DNA from: Telluribacter humicola
Lineage (GTDB): Bacteria; Bacteroidota; Bacteroidia; Cytophagales; Spirosomataceae
Direction: 5' to 3'
NCBI RefSeq assembly: GCF_017355935.1
Contig: NZ_JAFIQT010000001.1
Coordinates: 806,001-870,000, forward strand
DNA: 64,000 nt
The translations under genes were made by a program, and so were the position numbers. Below the pieces are notes generated by a model, which saw only the letters and a list, made by a program, of their open reading frames with translations, did not search any database and was not told the origin of the DNA. Positions within the stretch are counted from its first letter, which is position 1, and each line of letters starts with the position of its first letter. Of this stretch, positions 26,838-35,412 are shown one piece after another.

Positions 26838-27287
26838 TTACTTGTTCTCTTTCCAGGTATATTCGCCTGTTTCGCCTATTAGTTCTTTACCAAAGATAGG
26901 TACCTTCGCCTTAATCTCTTCTACCACGTACTCCAGCGCTTCAAAACTGGCCCGTCGGTGGGCGGAGGAAACAAAGACAAACAAGCTCACTTCACCCGTA
27001 GGTACTAGGCCAAGGCTGTGGTAAATATGCATGCACACCAGGTCAAATTTGGCAAAAGCGGCTTCACGGATATCATGGAATACCTTCTCGGCCATTTCGG
27101 TATAGGCGGTGTATTCAATGCCCGTCACGACACCGCCGTCCTTCTGATCGGCCCGGATCTGTCCCAGGAACAGGGAGTGGGCTCCGATGTTGGTCTTGGA
27201 CTGGTGCTTGGCTATGGAATCACTTATGAACTGAGGGCTGATGGGCCCATCCACGAATACCTTTTTGGGTGTATGTGTTTTTTCCAT
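26838..27287 (-). CDS. moaE: Molybdopterin synthase large subunit
   Basis: A 149-residue MoaE. It joins MoaD in molybdopterin synthase, which adds two sulfurs to cPMP. Markers: 'SLFLGQIRADQKDG', 'GIEYTAYTEMAEK', 'VGEVSLFVFVSSAHRRASF' (positions about 100-118) and the active-site lysines 'EEIKAKVPIFGKE'. It sits between moaD and moaCB on the minus strand. Confidence 0.95.
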   Translation of the reverse strand: MEKTHTPKKVFVDGPISPQFISDSIAKHQSKTNIGAHSLFLGQIRADQKDGGVVTGIEYTAYTEMAEKVFHDIREAAFAKFDLVCMHIYHSLGLVPTGEVSLFVFVSSAHRRASFEALEYVVEEIKAKVPIFGKELIGETGEYTWKENK

Positions 27288-27336
27288 TGTCTACAAATGA
27301 AGGAATTCTGTATCTGCGTAACTATAAGGTTTAGTA

Positions 27337-27576
27337 CTATCCGCCCGCAAAGGGAGGAAGCAGGGCTACCTCAGCGTTTGTATTAATAGGCATGGCAGAA
27401 TCAGCGATCTGCTGGTTGACGGCCAACTGAAATTTGCGGTCGCGCAGGACAGGGTACTTTTGTAAAAGCTGTTCGCGGAGCTGCCCTACTGAAAGCGGAT
27501 CAGTGGCTTCCCAAGTTTCGGAAGGGTGACCGGTGGCTTCGGCAAGCATCCCGAAATAAAGAATACTAATGGTCAT
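27337..27576 (-). CDS. moaD: MoaD, molybdopterin synthase sulfur carrier
   Basis: A 79-residue ubiquitin-like sulfur carrier. It begins 'ISILYFGMLAEATG' and ends in 'PPFAGG'; the terminal Gly-Gly is adenylylated by MoeB and then thiocarboxylated. Length is normal. It lies 49 bp upstream of moaE, and 125 bp separate it from moeA; that gap may contain its own promoter but I see no clear box. Confidence 0.92.
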   Translation of the reverse strand: MTISILYFGMLAEATGHPSETWEATDPLSVGQLREQLLQKYPVLRDRKFQLAVNQQIADSAMPINTNAEVALLPPFAGG

Positions 27577-27701
27577 TGTAATTGGGCTTTAGGCTGTAAG
27601 CAACAGTCTTTATAATGGAATATAACTCTAACGTAAATCAGGGGTCTACAGTTGCCTTTTGTCTATCTAATGATAGCTAACTTACAGATTTATAAGTAAT
27701 A

Positions 27702-28898
27702 CTAGCAAAAGAACGGCAGTAAATGCACCTCTACCAGGTCACCCGGCTGTACCGTTTGCTGAGTAGAAGGCAGGTGGATCAGTACGTTGGCTACCGCGAA
27801 GGAGCGTAGCGCAAATGACTCCTGTCCTTCCAGCGGCGTCACACCGGTGGTAGTAGCGGAGCCCTTCAGCAGTTCATCCCGCTCCCCCTTGAACGAGTAA
27901 GGATGGGTGATAGGCAGGCGCACCGTTGGTAGGAAGGCATCAGCCTTGCCGGACAAGCGGCGCAGGGCCGGTAGTACATACTCGTAGTAACATACCAGCG
28001 AAGAAGCCGGGTTGCCGGGAAGGGCAAAGAATAAGGTGGTGTCCCTCTTGCCAAACAGCAGCGGCTTGCCGGGGCGCTGGCGCACCTTGTAGAAAATGGT
28101 TTCTACGCCTATTTCCTCTAATGATTTACCTACGTAGTCGTATTCACCTACAGATATACCTCCCGTTGCCAGTACAACGTCATTTTGCTCAGTCAGCTCA
28201 CGCAGGGCCTGGGTCGTAGCCTCGGGGTTGTCGTCTACATACTTGATAGTTATCTGCGTAATGCCCTCCTGACGTAGGGTAGCCGCCAGCATGGTAGAGT
28301 TGGATTCATAGACCTGTCCAAAGCGTAGGGGATTTCCCGGCTGCACCAGCTCATCGCCCGTGACCAGTATGCCTACCTTCGGCTTACGGTATACTTCCAC
28401 CCGCTGCACATTCATGCCCAGCAGGAAACCCACCGAGCCGGGCGTGAGGTAGGTACCTGTGGGTAGGGCGACAGCGCCTTCCCTGACTTGCTGACCTATG
28501 GCGCGTACATTCTGTTTTTCAGCTACCGGGTATTCCTTAATAAGTACCGTATCAGCGTTTCGTTCCGTCTTTTCCTGCATGACAACGGCGGTAGCTCCGT
28601 CAGGTACGGGGGCACCAGTAAATATCCGTACGGCGGTACCGCGTTCTAAGGTAAGCAGTTCAGGCGCTCCGGCCTGCGACTCCGCTACTACGGGCAGGGC
28701 CATCCCTGACTGCACAATATCCTCATGGTGAATGGCGTAGCCATCCATGGAGGACTGACGGAAAAGGGGGAGCGAGAGCGGAGCCTGTACGTCGGCAGCT
28801 ACTACATAGCCGACGGCTTCGATGACATCGCGCCCCTCCACCGACAGCGGGAACGTATTTTCAATGACCTTTTGTTTTGCTTCCTGAACGGTAACCAT
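27702..28898 (-). CDS. moeA: Molybdopterin molybdenumtransferase
   Basis: A 398-residue MoeA from the ATG at 28898; a GTG at 28940 would add 14 atypical residues. It inserts molybdate into adenylylated molybdopterin. Domains: linker 'FRQSSMDGYAIH', 'GAPVPDGATAVVMQE', the molybdopterin-binding MoCF-like domain ('GILVTGDELVQPG', 'VLATGGISVGEYD', 'FFALPGNPASSL') and a C-terminal MoeA domain IV. It leads the Moco cluster and diverges from moeB. Confidence 0.93.
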   Translation of the reverse strand: MVTVQEAKQKVIENTFPLSVEGRDVIEAVGYVVAADVQAPLSLPLFRQSSMDGYAIHHEDIVQSGMALPVVAESQAGAPELLTLERGTAVRIFTGAPVPDGATAVVMQEKTERNADTVLIKEYPVAEKQNVRAIGQQVREGAVALPTGTYLTPGSVGFLLGMNVQRVEVYRKPKVGILVTGDELVQPGNPLRFGQVYESNSTMLAATLRQEGITQITIKYVDDNPEATTQALRELTEQNDVVLATGGISVGEYDYVGKSLEEIGVETIFYKVRQRPGKPLLFGKRDTTLFFALPGNPASSLVCYYEYVLPALRRLSGKADAFLPTVRLPITHPYSFKGERDELLKGSATTTGVTPLEGQESFALRSFAVANVLIHLPSTQQTVQPGDLVEVHLLPFFC

Positions 28899-28967
28899 TT
28901 TCTTGCAAGAAATAAGTGCATATTTAGGAGAGGTACCCACTACTGATGCTCTCTGCCCATGCGAAAT

Positions 28968-28987
28968 TTACGGACCCGGGTCCGTAA
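28968..28987. promoter_or_regulatory. Perfect 20-bp palindrome between moeA and moeB
   Basis: The half-site TTACGGACCC at 28968-28977 is followed directly by its reverse complement. It lies between the divergent moeA and moeB starts, 69 bp before the moeA ATG and 37 bp before the moeB ATG. This is a natural position for one operator controlling both sides; no regulator gene is adjacent. Confidence 0.5.
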
Positions 28988-29024
28988 TGCCTACGAACGA
29001 TTCTATCATTTTTCGATACCCGCT

Positions 29025-30110
29025 ATGTTTTCACCTCAGGAACAGCAGTTTTATGCCCGTCAGCTATCGCTTCCGGAATTTGGTCATGAAGGTCAGCAAC
29101 GCCTGAAGCAGGCTCGTGTGCTGGTGATCGGTGCGGGCGGTCTGGGTTGCCCGATCCTGACGTACCTGGCCGCGGCGGGAGTAGGTACGCTGGGAGTAAT
29201 TGATTTTGATAAGGTAGAAGCCAGCAATCTGCACCGGCAGGTCTTGTTTGGAGTGGATGATATCGGCAAGTCCAAGGCCCTGGCGGCTGCTGTGCATCTG
29301 CAGGCTCTAAATCCTTATATAGATATCAAAGCGTATGACGGACAACTGACCAGCGATAACGTGCTGCGCCTGATGGCAGATTACGATATAGTCGTAGATG
29401 GATCGGATAACTTTCCTACCCGTTACCTGGTCAACGACGCCTGTCTGCTGCTGGATAAGCCCCTTGTATTTGGCTCTATCTTCAAATTCGAAGGACAGGT
29501 GACGGTATTTAACTACCAGGGCGGCCCTACCTACCGCTGCCTGTATCCGGTGCCGCCTGCGGAGAACGAAGTACCCAACTGCGCCGAGATTGGTGTACTG
29601 GGTATATTGCCCGGAGTTATTGGTACTTTGCAGGCTACCGAAGTAATCAAGCTCATTACCGGAGCGGGCGAGGTGCTGAGTGGCAGGCTGCTGCTGTACG
29701 ATGCCTTGAGATCCACCTTCCAGACGTACCGCTTTGAGGCTAATCCGGACGTTCGGGAGCGACGGGGCCTGCAGGCTGACTATGGACTGGCCTGTGCAGT
29801 ACCTGATCTTGAGATAGAAGAGCTTACCTATCCTGAATTACAGGAACTACTGGAGGGCCCCCAGCCTCCATTCCTGATTGATGTCCGTGAGCCGCACGAG
29901 CATGAGCGCTTTCATATCGGTGGGGTCAACTGGCCGCTGAAGTCCCTGCCCCAGTACCTGTCGGACATTCAGCCACACCAGGACATCGTTCTATACTGCC
30001 AGTCGGGTATGCGGAGCCGACGGGCGGCTGAGCTGCTTCGTGAAGAATTACCCAATCATACTATTCGTCACTTGCAGGGCGGAGTGGGAGCGGTAGGAGC
30101 GTGGGGATAA
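29025..30110 (+). CDS. moeB: MoeB-type adenylyltransferase with rhodanese domain
   Basis: A 361-residue protein from the ATG at 29025 ('FSPQEQQFYARQLSLPEFG', the usual MoeB start); the frame is open to an ATG at 28959, but that would place a palindrome inside the gene. The ThiF/MoeB domain (1-240) has the nucleotide loop 'VIGAGGLGCP' and 'DGSDNFPTRYLVNDA'. The C-terminal rhodanese domain (about 270-361) has active Cys in 'YCQSGMRSRRA'. It adenylylates MoaD and probably supplies its sulfur. Confidence 0.9.
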   Translation: MFSPQEQQFYARQLSLPEFGHEGQQRLKQARVLVIGAGGLGCPILTYLAAAGVGTLGVIDFDKVEASNLHRQVLFGVDDIGKSKALAAAVHLQALNPYIDIKAYDGQLTSDNVLRLMADYDIVVDGSDNFPTRYLVNDACLLLDKPLVFGSIFKFEGQVTVFNYQGGPTYRCLYPVPPAENEVPNCAEIGVLGILPGVIGTLQATEVIKLITGAGEVLSGRLLLYDALRSTFQTYRFEANPDVRERRGLQADYGLACAVPDLEIEELTYPELQELLEGPQPPFLIDVREPHEHERFHIGGVNWPLKSLPQYLSDIQPHQDIVLYCQSGMRSRRAAELLREELPNHTIRHLQGGVGAVGAWG

Positions 30111-30630
30111 GCAGTGGTATTGAAGGTAGTTTCTGAGTTATAATTTCATCTATGGGGCCTCTACTCCGGGTGCAGAACTGAGTAGCAGAAGGACTAGTTG
30201 ACTAGGAGTACATTTGGACAATTCCTTTATGAAGTATAACCATACGATAAGATTTACATCTACTCTTCTTGCATTTTAATTTATTGTTATATATTCGCTT
30301 CATAGAAGAGGGGTAAACAGCCTCTTTTCTATGCCCTCCCGACGCTCTCGTTAAAATTTTTTCAGGAAATTTTTCCTCCTCGTACCTTACTGTAAGCTGT
30401 TGCTTCGTTTTACCCAACAACCGGGTAATTATTGCTTTTATTCCTTCTATTTCAAGAAAATACGGATTGTATAAAATACATATCTGCATTTTTGGTCTAC
30501 CCGATTTTGTGCAATTACTGCTACTTGTTACCCCTTGTAAATCAGTTTTTTATTTCCATTGAAACATTTTAATGTGCTATGCCGTTATAAAGCCTGAGTA
30601 TTAAATTATGTAGAACCAAACAAACCATGC
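30111..30630. other. AT-rich intergenic region
   Basis: About 520 bp upstream of the lytic transglycosylase gene. I see no supported gene. A hairpin at 30301-30333 (CATAGAA..GAGG / CCTC..TTCTATG with a 2-nt bulge) could end a transcript. A 95-codon minus-strand frame at 30202-30489 has no recognisable features. The promoter of the downstream gene is presumably in the last 150 bp. Confidence 0.4.
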
Positions 30631-31428
30631 ATGCTACGAGTCTTGTTTTTTATGCTTGCTGTTGCGTCTTTTGGAGTAGTTAAGTTTAGTAATCAGAGTG
30701 TAGAGAAATTTGTAGAGGAAAAGAAAGAGGTTGTAATTGTAGAGGATGTTGATACTGAGCTTATTGATATCGACTTTTGCGGAGATACCATCCCCCTCAA
30801 GCAAGCATTTGTAGCCCACCGCTATCAGCGGACAATCAAGGACTACGACAATCCCACCTTCCGAAGAATGAGAAATCGGGTACAGGGTAACATGAAAGTT
30901 ATCGAGCCTATTCTTCAACGTTACGGCATTCCTGCCGATCTAAAGTACATTCCCATAGTAGAAAGTACCATGACTGCTTCGGCAGTGTCGCCTAGAGGAG
31001 CCGTTGGCTACTGGCAGTTTATGCCTGAAACGGCCCGCGAGTTTGGATTAAAAGTGGATGATAGTGTTGATGAACGCAAAAATCTGATTAAGTCTACCCA
31101 TGCTGCCTGCAAATACCTGCTCAGGTTACACCGTCAATTAGGTTCCTGGACACTGGTAGCTGCGGCATACAACGCCGGTCCTACCCGTATTCGGCGGCAT
31201 GTAAACCAACAGCAGAATGAAGATTATTTCAGACTGCGAATGAACCAGGAGACTTCACAGTACGTGTTCAGATTGGTAGCTGCAAAAGAATGGTTTACGA
31301 ACCCTGACCGCTGCAAAGAGTGGAGAGGTGATGACGTATTCACCAGAGTTGCCAAAATCAATGAAACCAAAAAATTGATAGAAGAAGGTGCCATCGCTCG
31401 TAAGGCATTGGCTGCGGCAGGATCGTAA
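30631..31428 (+). CDS. Lytic transglycosylase (SLT domain, MltD-like)
   Basis: A 265-residue exported protein with a short hydrophobic N-terminus (VLFFMLAVASFGVVKF). Residues about 105-225 form an SLT lysozyme-like domain: catalytic Glu in 'PIVESTMTASAVSPRGAVG', then 'YWQFMPETAREFGL' and 'LVAAAYNAGPTRIRRH'. It should cleave peptidoglycan glycan strands with 1,6-anhydro ring formation. There are no LysM repeats, unlike E. coli MltD. A strong terminator follows. Confidence 0.9.
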   Translation: MLRVLFFMLAVASFGVVKFSNQSVEKFVEEKKEVVIVEDVDTELIDIDFCGDTIPLKQAFVAHRYQRTIKDYDNPTFRRMRNRVQGNMKVIEPILQRYGIPADLKYIPIVESTMTASAVSPRGAVGYWQFMPETAREFGLKVDDSVDERKNLIKSTHAACKYLLRLHRQLGSWTLVAAAYNAGPTRIRRHVNQQQNEDYFRLRMNQETSQYVFRLVAAKEWFTNPDRCKEWRGDDVFTRVAKINETKKLIEEGAIARKALAAAGS

Positions 31429-31468
31429 GCCAAACCTTCTTTCTACATTCAAGACGCAATAGTTACAA

Positions 31469-31506
31469 TTAAGAGCCGCCCTTTATGGGACGGCTCTTAA
31501 TTTTTT
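31469..31506. terminator. Terminator between convergent genes
   Basis: Arms TTAAGAGCCG (31469-31478) and CGGCTCTTAA (31491-31500) with an inner CCC/GGG, followed by TTTTTT. It serves the lytic transglycosylase and, in reverse, may serve the S41 protease gene. Confidence 0.85.
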
Positions 31507-31513
31507 GGCCCCT

Positions 31514-34500
31514 CTACAGAGCCTTTGTGAGTTCTTCAATGGCCTTCTCCAGTTGCGGGTCCAGATCGTTGAGGCGGTCAGTAAAGGTCTGCTTTACATA
31601 GATGTCGGGTGTGACTCCTTCTTTCTCTATGTTTTTGCCATCAAGCGTGTAGCATCCCCATGAGGGCAGGCGGTAAAACGACCCATCTACCAGCCCCTTG
31701 CCCGAGGTAAAGATAATCCAGCGATAGGTTTCGGTACCGATGACCTTACCCAGCTTGAGTTGTTTAAATCCGGCGGCGGTCATTTCCGCATCGGAGAGCG
31801 ACTGTTCGTTGATGAGCAGTACAATGGGCTTGGCCGCTACCCCGAAGTTAGGCTGGGGAGTGAGGGCTCCCTCACGGTATTTCCACTGCAGGTAAGGCCG
31901 CTGTGACAGGAAGTTAAGTACCAGGTCGTGAACATTACCCCCTGTATTGTAGCGCAAGTCCAGGATCAGAGCGTCCTTTTTGTACCAGTCGCGGGTCATA
32001 TCAACCACAAAACGCTCGTACTCCTGCTGTCCCATATTCTTCATGTGGACGTAGGCGATGCGCTTTTTACTTTTCTCATCTACGTACTTCTGGTTCCAGT
32101 CTATCCACTCGTCGTAGAGGTTGCTACCTAGCGAAGCCTGCGGGTGAATACGCACTGTGTACGATGTGTCGGCGCCTTTTCTTCGTAAGGTAAGCTCTAT
32201 TTCCTGCTCAAGGGAAGGCTTAGTTAAGTATAGATCACGGTTTTGCTGGGCATCAACGGCAATGCCGTTGACGTGGGTGAGCTGGTCGCCGGTGAGTATC
32301 TTTTTGTCAGCCTTGTCGGCGGCGCTCCGCTTTACTATACGCTGTACGGTATAGGGATTCACATCATCAAACAGTATGCCGGTTTCCAGTGTGCTGTTTT
32401 TGTAGTATACTTTCTCCTCGGGGCCGTTGGAGTACAAGCCCAGGTGCGAGGCATTCAGCTCGCCCAGCATATCATTAAACAACGTACGGAAGTCATCGCG
32501 GTTGGTCAGGTAGGGCAGGAATGTAGCGTAGCGATCACGGATGGCTTTCCAGTCGGTACCGTGGAAGGTTTCATTGTAAAAGTTCTCTTCCACACCGGCC
32601 CATGCTTCAAGGAACATCTGGTTAAACTCGGCAGCGAGGCTACGCTGAAACGTGTGGCTGATCTGGATGGACTCCGCCCGACATCCTTCGTAGTTGAACT
32701 TTCGGATAGAGCCATTGATCAGCAGATAGTACTTATCATCGGCCTGGGCTACATCAAAGCCGCCTACGCCCTCCTCTACTTTCTCAGTTTTGGGAGATTC
32801 GAAAGGCTCGTAGGTAGTGCGCCACAGGCTTTCTTTCCCTTTGTCATGATCCGAAACATAGAATACATATGTCTTGGCATCCTTCTGGATCACCAGGGGC
32901 GATCCCTGCGCTCCAAACGAAGGGCTCACCTGCTCCATACGGTCAAGGATATCTTCCAGGTCTATGGCAATGGGCTTAACGGGAGCTTCCTCCGGTTCCT
33001 TTTCTTCTTTCTTAGCGTTTTTACCCTTTTTCTTCTCGTCTTCTTTTTTGCCTTTGTCGCTAGTAGCACCTTCTGCCAGTGAGTTCTCTTTCTTAAACAG
33101 CTCCTCAAACTTTTCACTCCGGTAAGCATCATCCAGCTTGGTGAGTGCCATGCGGTACACCTTGGGGCTCTGCGCGCCAAACGGGTACGAAGGCCTCATG
33201 CGGTCACAGGCAAAGTACAGGTACTTGCCGTCGGGCGACCAGGTAGGTTCTACCTCTGAGATACCGGTTTTGGTCAGGTTAAGGGTTGTGTTGTTCTTGA
33301 TGTGGTGGATAAAGATGTCCCGTTCGAAATCGCGATAGGCCGTAAACAGGATGTACTCACCGTTGGGGGAGAAGCTGGGAACATCGTTCTGGATACCCCA
33401 TAGTTCTTCTTTGACTACGGTTTTGTTTTCGAGCGTTTTGAGGTCCAAAATCCTGACTTCGTTGCGACCGCTCAAGTATACCCCCAGGGTGCGTTTTTTA
33501 TTCAGGCTGAGGTTGCGGTTGCTCTGGCTGTCAGTAGTAAGCTGTTTTTCCTTGCCTTTGCCATCCGCCCTTTGGGTGTACCAGTTGGGGTACCCGCCTA
33601 CGGTCTGGCTGTAGATAAGCGTTACACTATCGGCCAGCCACTTTACTTCCATCACGCGGGCATCGGAGCGGGTCGGAAGCTGCTTCACATACTTTCCTTC
33701 GTGGTCCGATACAAACAGCTCTCCCCGTGATACAAAGGCCAGCTTCTTGTTGTCCGGGGCTACGTCAAAGGCCGTAATCTTGTCCCGGGTACTAAACTCC
33801 TGCGCCTTGGGTAGCGTACTGTTCTGTACCATACTTAGCCGTACCGGCTGAGAGGTACGGCTCGCTAAGTCATACTGCCATAGCTGATAGTCTTTCTCAA
33901 ATATTACTTTATTACCATCAGCACTTACCTGAGGTCGCTTGATGGATTCTTTGAAACTTGTAAGTGGCGTCTTGGTGCCATTTTCGAAGGTGTACAGGTT
34001 GTACTGACCGTTGGCTTCATCCGATACAAAGTATATCTTACCGTTGCGGTCTATGGTTGCCCACATATCCTTGCCACGGTAGTCGGTATAGCGCTTGTGT
34101 TCTTTTGTCTTCAGGTTGTACGACTGAATATCCGGATTAAATTCGCCCTGGTAGCCTTTTCGCATAGCCTGACTACCACTTTCCCAGGTATCGTTGAAGA
34201 ACAGCTCTCCGCTGGGGGCTTCGGCTACATTATGGATCCGGTTGAAGTAGTGTTTGAACAGGCGTCGAGGTGTACCACCCTTCAATTCTATGGCGTAGGT
34301 AGTCCCCCCATTCTGAACACCCGACTCAAAATAGATGGTCTGTGAGTCCCACGACCACCCTTCTACCAGATCGTACGAGCTGTGATAAGTAAGCTGCCGG
34401 ACGGGACCTCCCGCTACGGGCATCACGTACACATCGGTATTTCCGTTTTCGTTGCTGGAGAAGGCAATCCACTTGCCATCGGGCGATACGCGTGGCCGGG

Positions 34501-34699
34501 TTTCGGAGCCTTGCATGGCTGTAAGCCGGGTAGCCGATCCGGTAGCTATATCAGCTTTCCAAAGGTCAGATTCATAGCTGAAGATAGCAGCCTGAGCATC
34601 GGGAGTGAGAGTAGGGTAAGAGGTAAAGTGGGCATCTGAGCTTTGGGCCATACTATTGGCAGAAAGCAGCAGAGCCGAAAACAGTAAAGTTTTCTTCAT
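31514..34699 (-). CDS. Tricorn-like S41 family peptidase
   Basis: A 1061-residue exported protease with signal peptide (LLFSALLLSANSMAQ). Residues about 25-520 are beta-propeller repeats of the TolB/tricorn type ('RPRVSPDGKWIAFSSNENG', 'EPTWSPDGKYLYFACD'). A highly charged Lys/Glu linker (about 545-580) follows. The C-terminal half holds a tricorn C1-like region, a PDZ domain (about 760-840) and the S41 fold with 'LDLRYNTGGN' and catalytic Ser in 'NEQSLSDAEMTAAG'. It probably degrades peptides in the periplasm or at the surface. Confidence 0.9.
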   Translation of the reverse strand: MKKTLLFSALLLSANSMAQSSDAHFTSYPTLTPDAQAAIFSYESDLWKADIATGSATRLTAMQGSETRPRVSPDGKWIAFSSNENGNTDVYVMPVAGGPVRQLTYHSSYDLVEGWSWDSQTIYFESGVQNGGTTYAIELKGGTPRRLFKHYFNRIHNVAEAPSGELFFNDTWESGSQAMRKGYQGEFNPDIQSYNLKTKEHKRYTDYRGKDMWATIDRNGKIYFVSDEANGQYNLYTFENGTKTPLTSFKESIKRPQVSADGNKVIFEKDYQLWQYDLASRTSQPVRLSMVQNSTLPKAQEFSTRDKITAFDVAPDNKKLAFVSRGELFVSDHEGKYVKQLPTRSDARVMEVKWLADSVTLIYSQTVGGYPNWYTQRADGKGKEKQLTTDSQSNRNLSLNKKRTLGVYLSGRNEVRILDLKTLENKTVVKEELWGIQNDVPSFSPNGEYILFTAYRDFERDIFIHHIKNNTTLNLTKTGISEVEPTWSPDGKYLYFACDRMRPSYPFGAQSPKVYRMALTKLDDAYRSEKFEELFKKENSLAEGATSDKGKKEDEKKKGKNAKKEEKEPEEAPVKPIAIDLEDILDRMEQVSPSFGAQGSPLVIQKDAKTYVFYVSDHDKGKESLWRTTYEPFESPKTEKVEEGVGGFDVAQADDKYYLLINGSIRKFNYEGCRAESIQISHTFQRSLAAEFNQMFLEAWAGVEENFYNETFHGTDWKAIRDRYATFLPYLTNRDDFRTLFNDMLGELNASHLGLYSNGPEEKVYYKNSTLETGILFDDVNPYTVQRIVKRSAADKADKKILTGDQLTHVNGIAVDAQQNRDLYLTKPSLEQEIELTLRRKGADTSYTVRIHPQASLGSNLYDEWIDWNQKYVDEKSKKRIAYVHMKNMGQQEYERFVVDMTRDWYKKDALILDLRYNTGGNVHDLVLNFLSQRPYLQWKYREGALTPQPNFGVAAKPIVLLINEQSLSDAEMTAAGFKQLKLGKVIGTETYRWIIFTSGKGLVDGSFYRLPSWGCYTLDGKNIEKEGVTPDIYVKQTFTDRLNDLDPQLEKAIEELTKAL

Positions 34700-34810
34700 G
34701 GCATCTAATGAGAGGAGTGTTTATTGGTCAAAAAGGGCATGGTTACTATATATTCTTTGTAACCAATGCGTAAATTAATTGATAGCTTTCAAATACCAAG
34801 CGGGAGTCTT

Positions 34811-34818
34811 TAACTTTG
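34811..34818 (+). promoter_or_regulatory. Bacteroidota -7 box upstream of the cyclophilin gene
   Basis: TAACTTTG fits TAnnTTTG and lies 76 bp before the ATG at 34895. Confidence 0.5.
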
Positions 34819-34894
34819 TAGCGTATTTGGTCTGGCTGATTCTATCAGAGACAGTACCGATACCTTTTATCCATTATCACATAAATATATCGCT

Positions 34895-35338
34895 ATGTTG
34901 AAAGCTGAAATGGTCACCGAGAAGGGGACGATGTGGATCGAGTTCTATGAGAAGGACGCACCCAATACCGTTAAGAATTTTGTAGATCTGTCGAAGAAGG
35001 GCTTTTACGATGGCCTTACGTTTCACCGGGTTATCCCTGATTTCGTAATTCAGGGCGGTTGCCCTCAGGGTACCGGCCGTGGCGGTCCGGGGTACAATAT
35101 CCCTTGCGAACTGGACGGTGAGAACCAGTACCACGACCGTGGTGTACTGTCAATGGCTCACGCCGGTCGTAACACAGGTGGATCGCAGTTCTTTATCTGC
35201 CACAGCCGCCGTCACACTGCCCACCTTGACCGTAACCATACCTGCTTTGGTAAGGTAGTAGAGGGAGTGGACATCGTTGATGATATCCGTCAGGGTGATA
35301 AGATCACAAAGATCACCATCCATGAGGATGAGGCGTAA
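34895..35338 (+). CDS. Peptidyl-prolyl cis-trans isomerase, cyclophilin type
   Basis: A 147-residue cytosolic cyclophilin. Core residues are present: 'LTFHRVIPDFVIQGGCPQG' (catalytic Arg and Phe/Gln), 'RGVLSMAHAGRNTGGSQFFI' and 'LDRNHTCFGKVVEG'. It speeds proline isomerisation during folding. It has no signal peptide. A very strong palindromic terminator follows 18 bp after the stop. Confidence 0.95.
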   Translation: MLKAEMVTEKGTMWIEFYEKDAPNTVKNFVDLSKKGFYDGLTFHRVIPDFVIQGGCPQGTGRGGPGYNIPCELDGENQYHDRGVLSMAHAGRNTGGSQFFICHSRRHTAHLDRNHTCFGKVVEGVDIVDDIRQGDKITKITIHEDEA

Positions 35339-35356
35339 AGAGCTGTAAAGCTTCTA

Positions 35357-35397
35357 TAAGCAAAAGGGCACGAGCTCAGCTCGTGCCCTTTTGCTTA
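35357..35397. terminator. Bidirectional palindromic terminator
   Basis: 20-bp arms at 35357-35376 and 35378-35397 flank a single base. The arms contain an A-run on the left and a T-run on the right, so the element works for the cyclophilin gene and for the convergent symporter gene. Confidence 0.85.
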
Positions 35398-35412
35398 CAG
35401 ACAATGGATTTA

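Noticed and set aside
27577-27701. Possible molybdenum-cofactor riboswitch before moaD
   Set aside because: Only 125 bp and AT-rich, with no multi-stem arrangement like the known Moco element.
30202-30489. 95-codon minus-strand frame in the gap before the lytic transglycosylase
   Set aside because: No recognisable motif, signal or fold, AT-rich, and it spans a hairpin; more likely non-coding.
32243-33082. 279-codon plus-strand frame opposite the S41 protease
   Set aside because: It is the complement of a clearly coding region and has no domain of its own.
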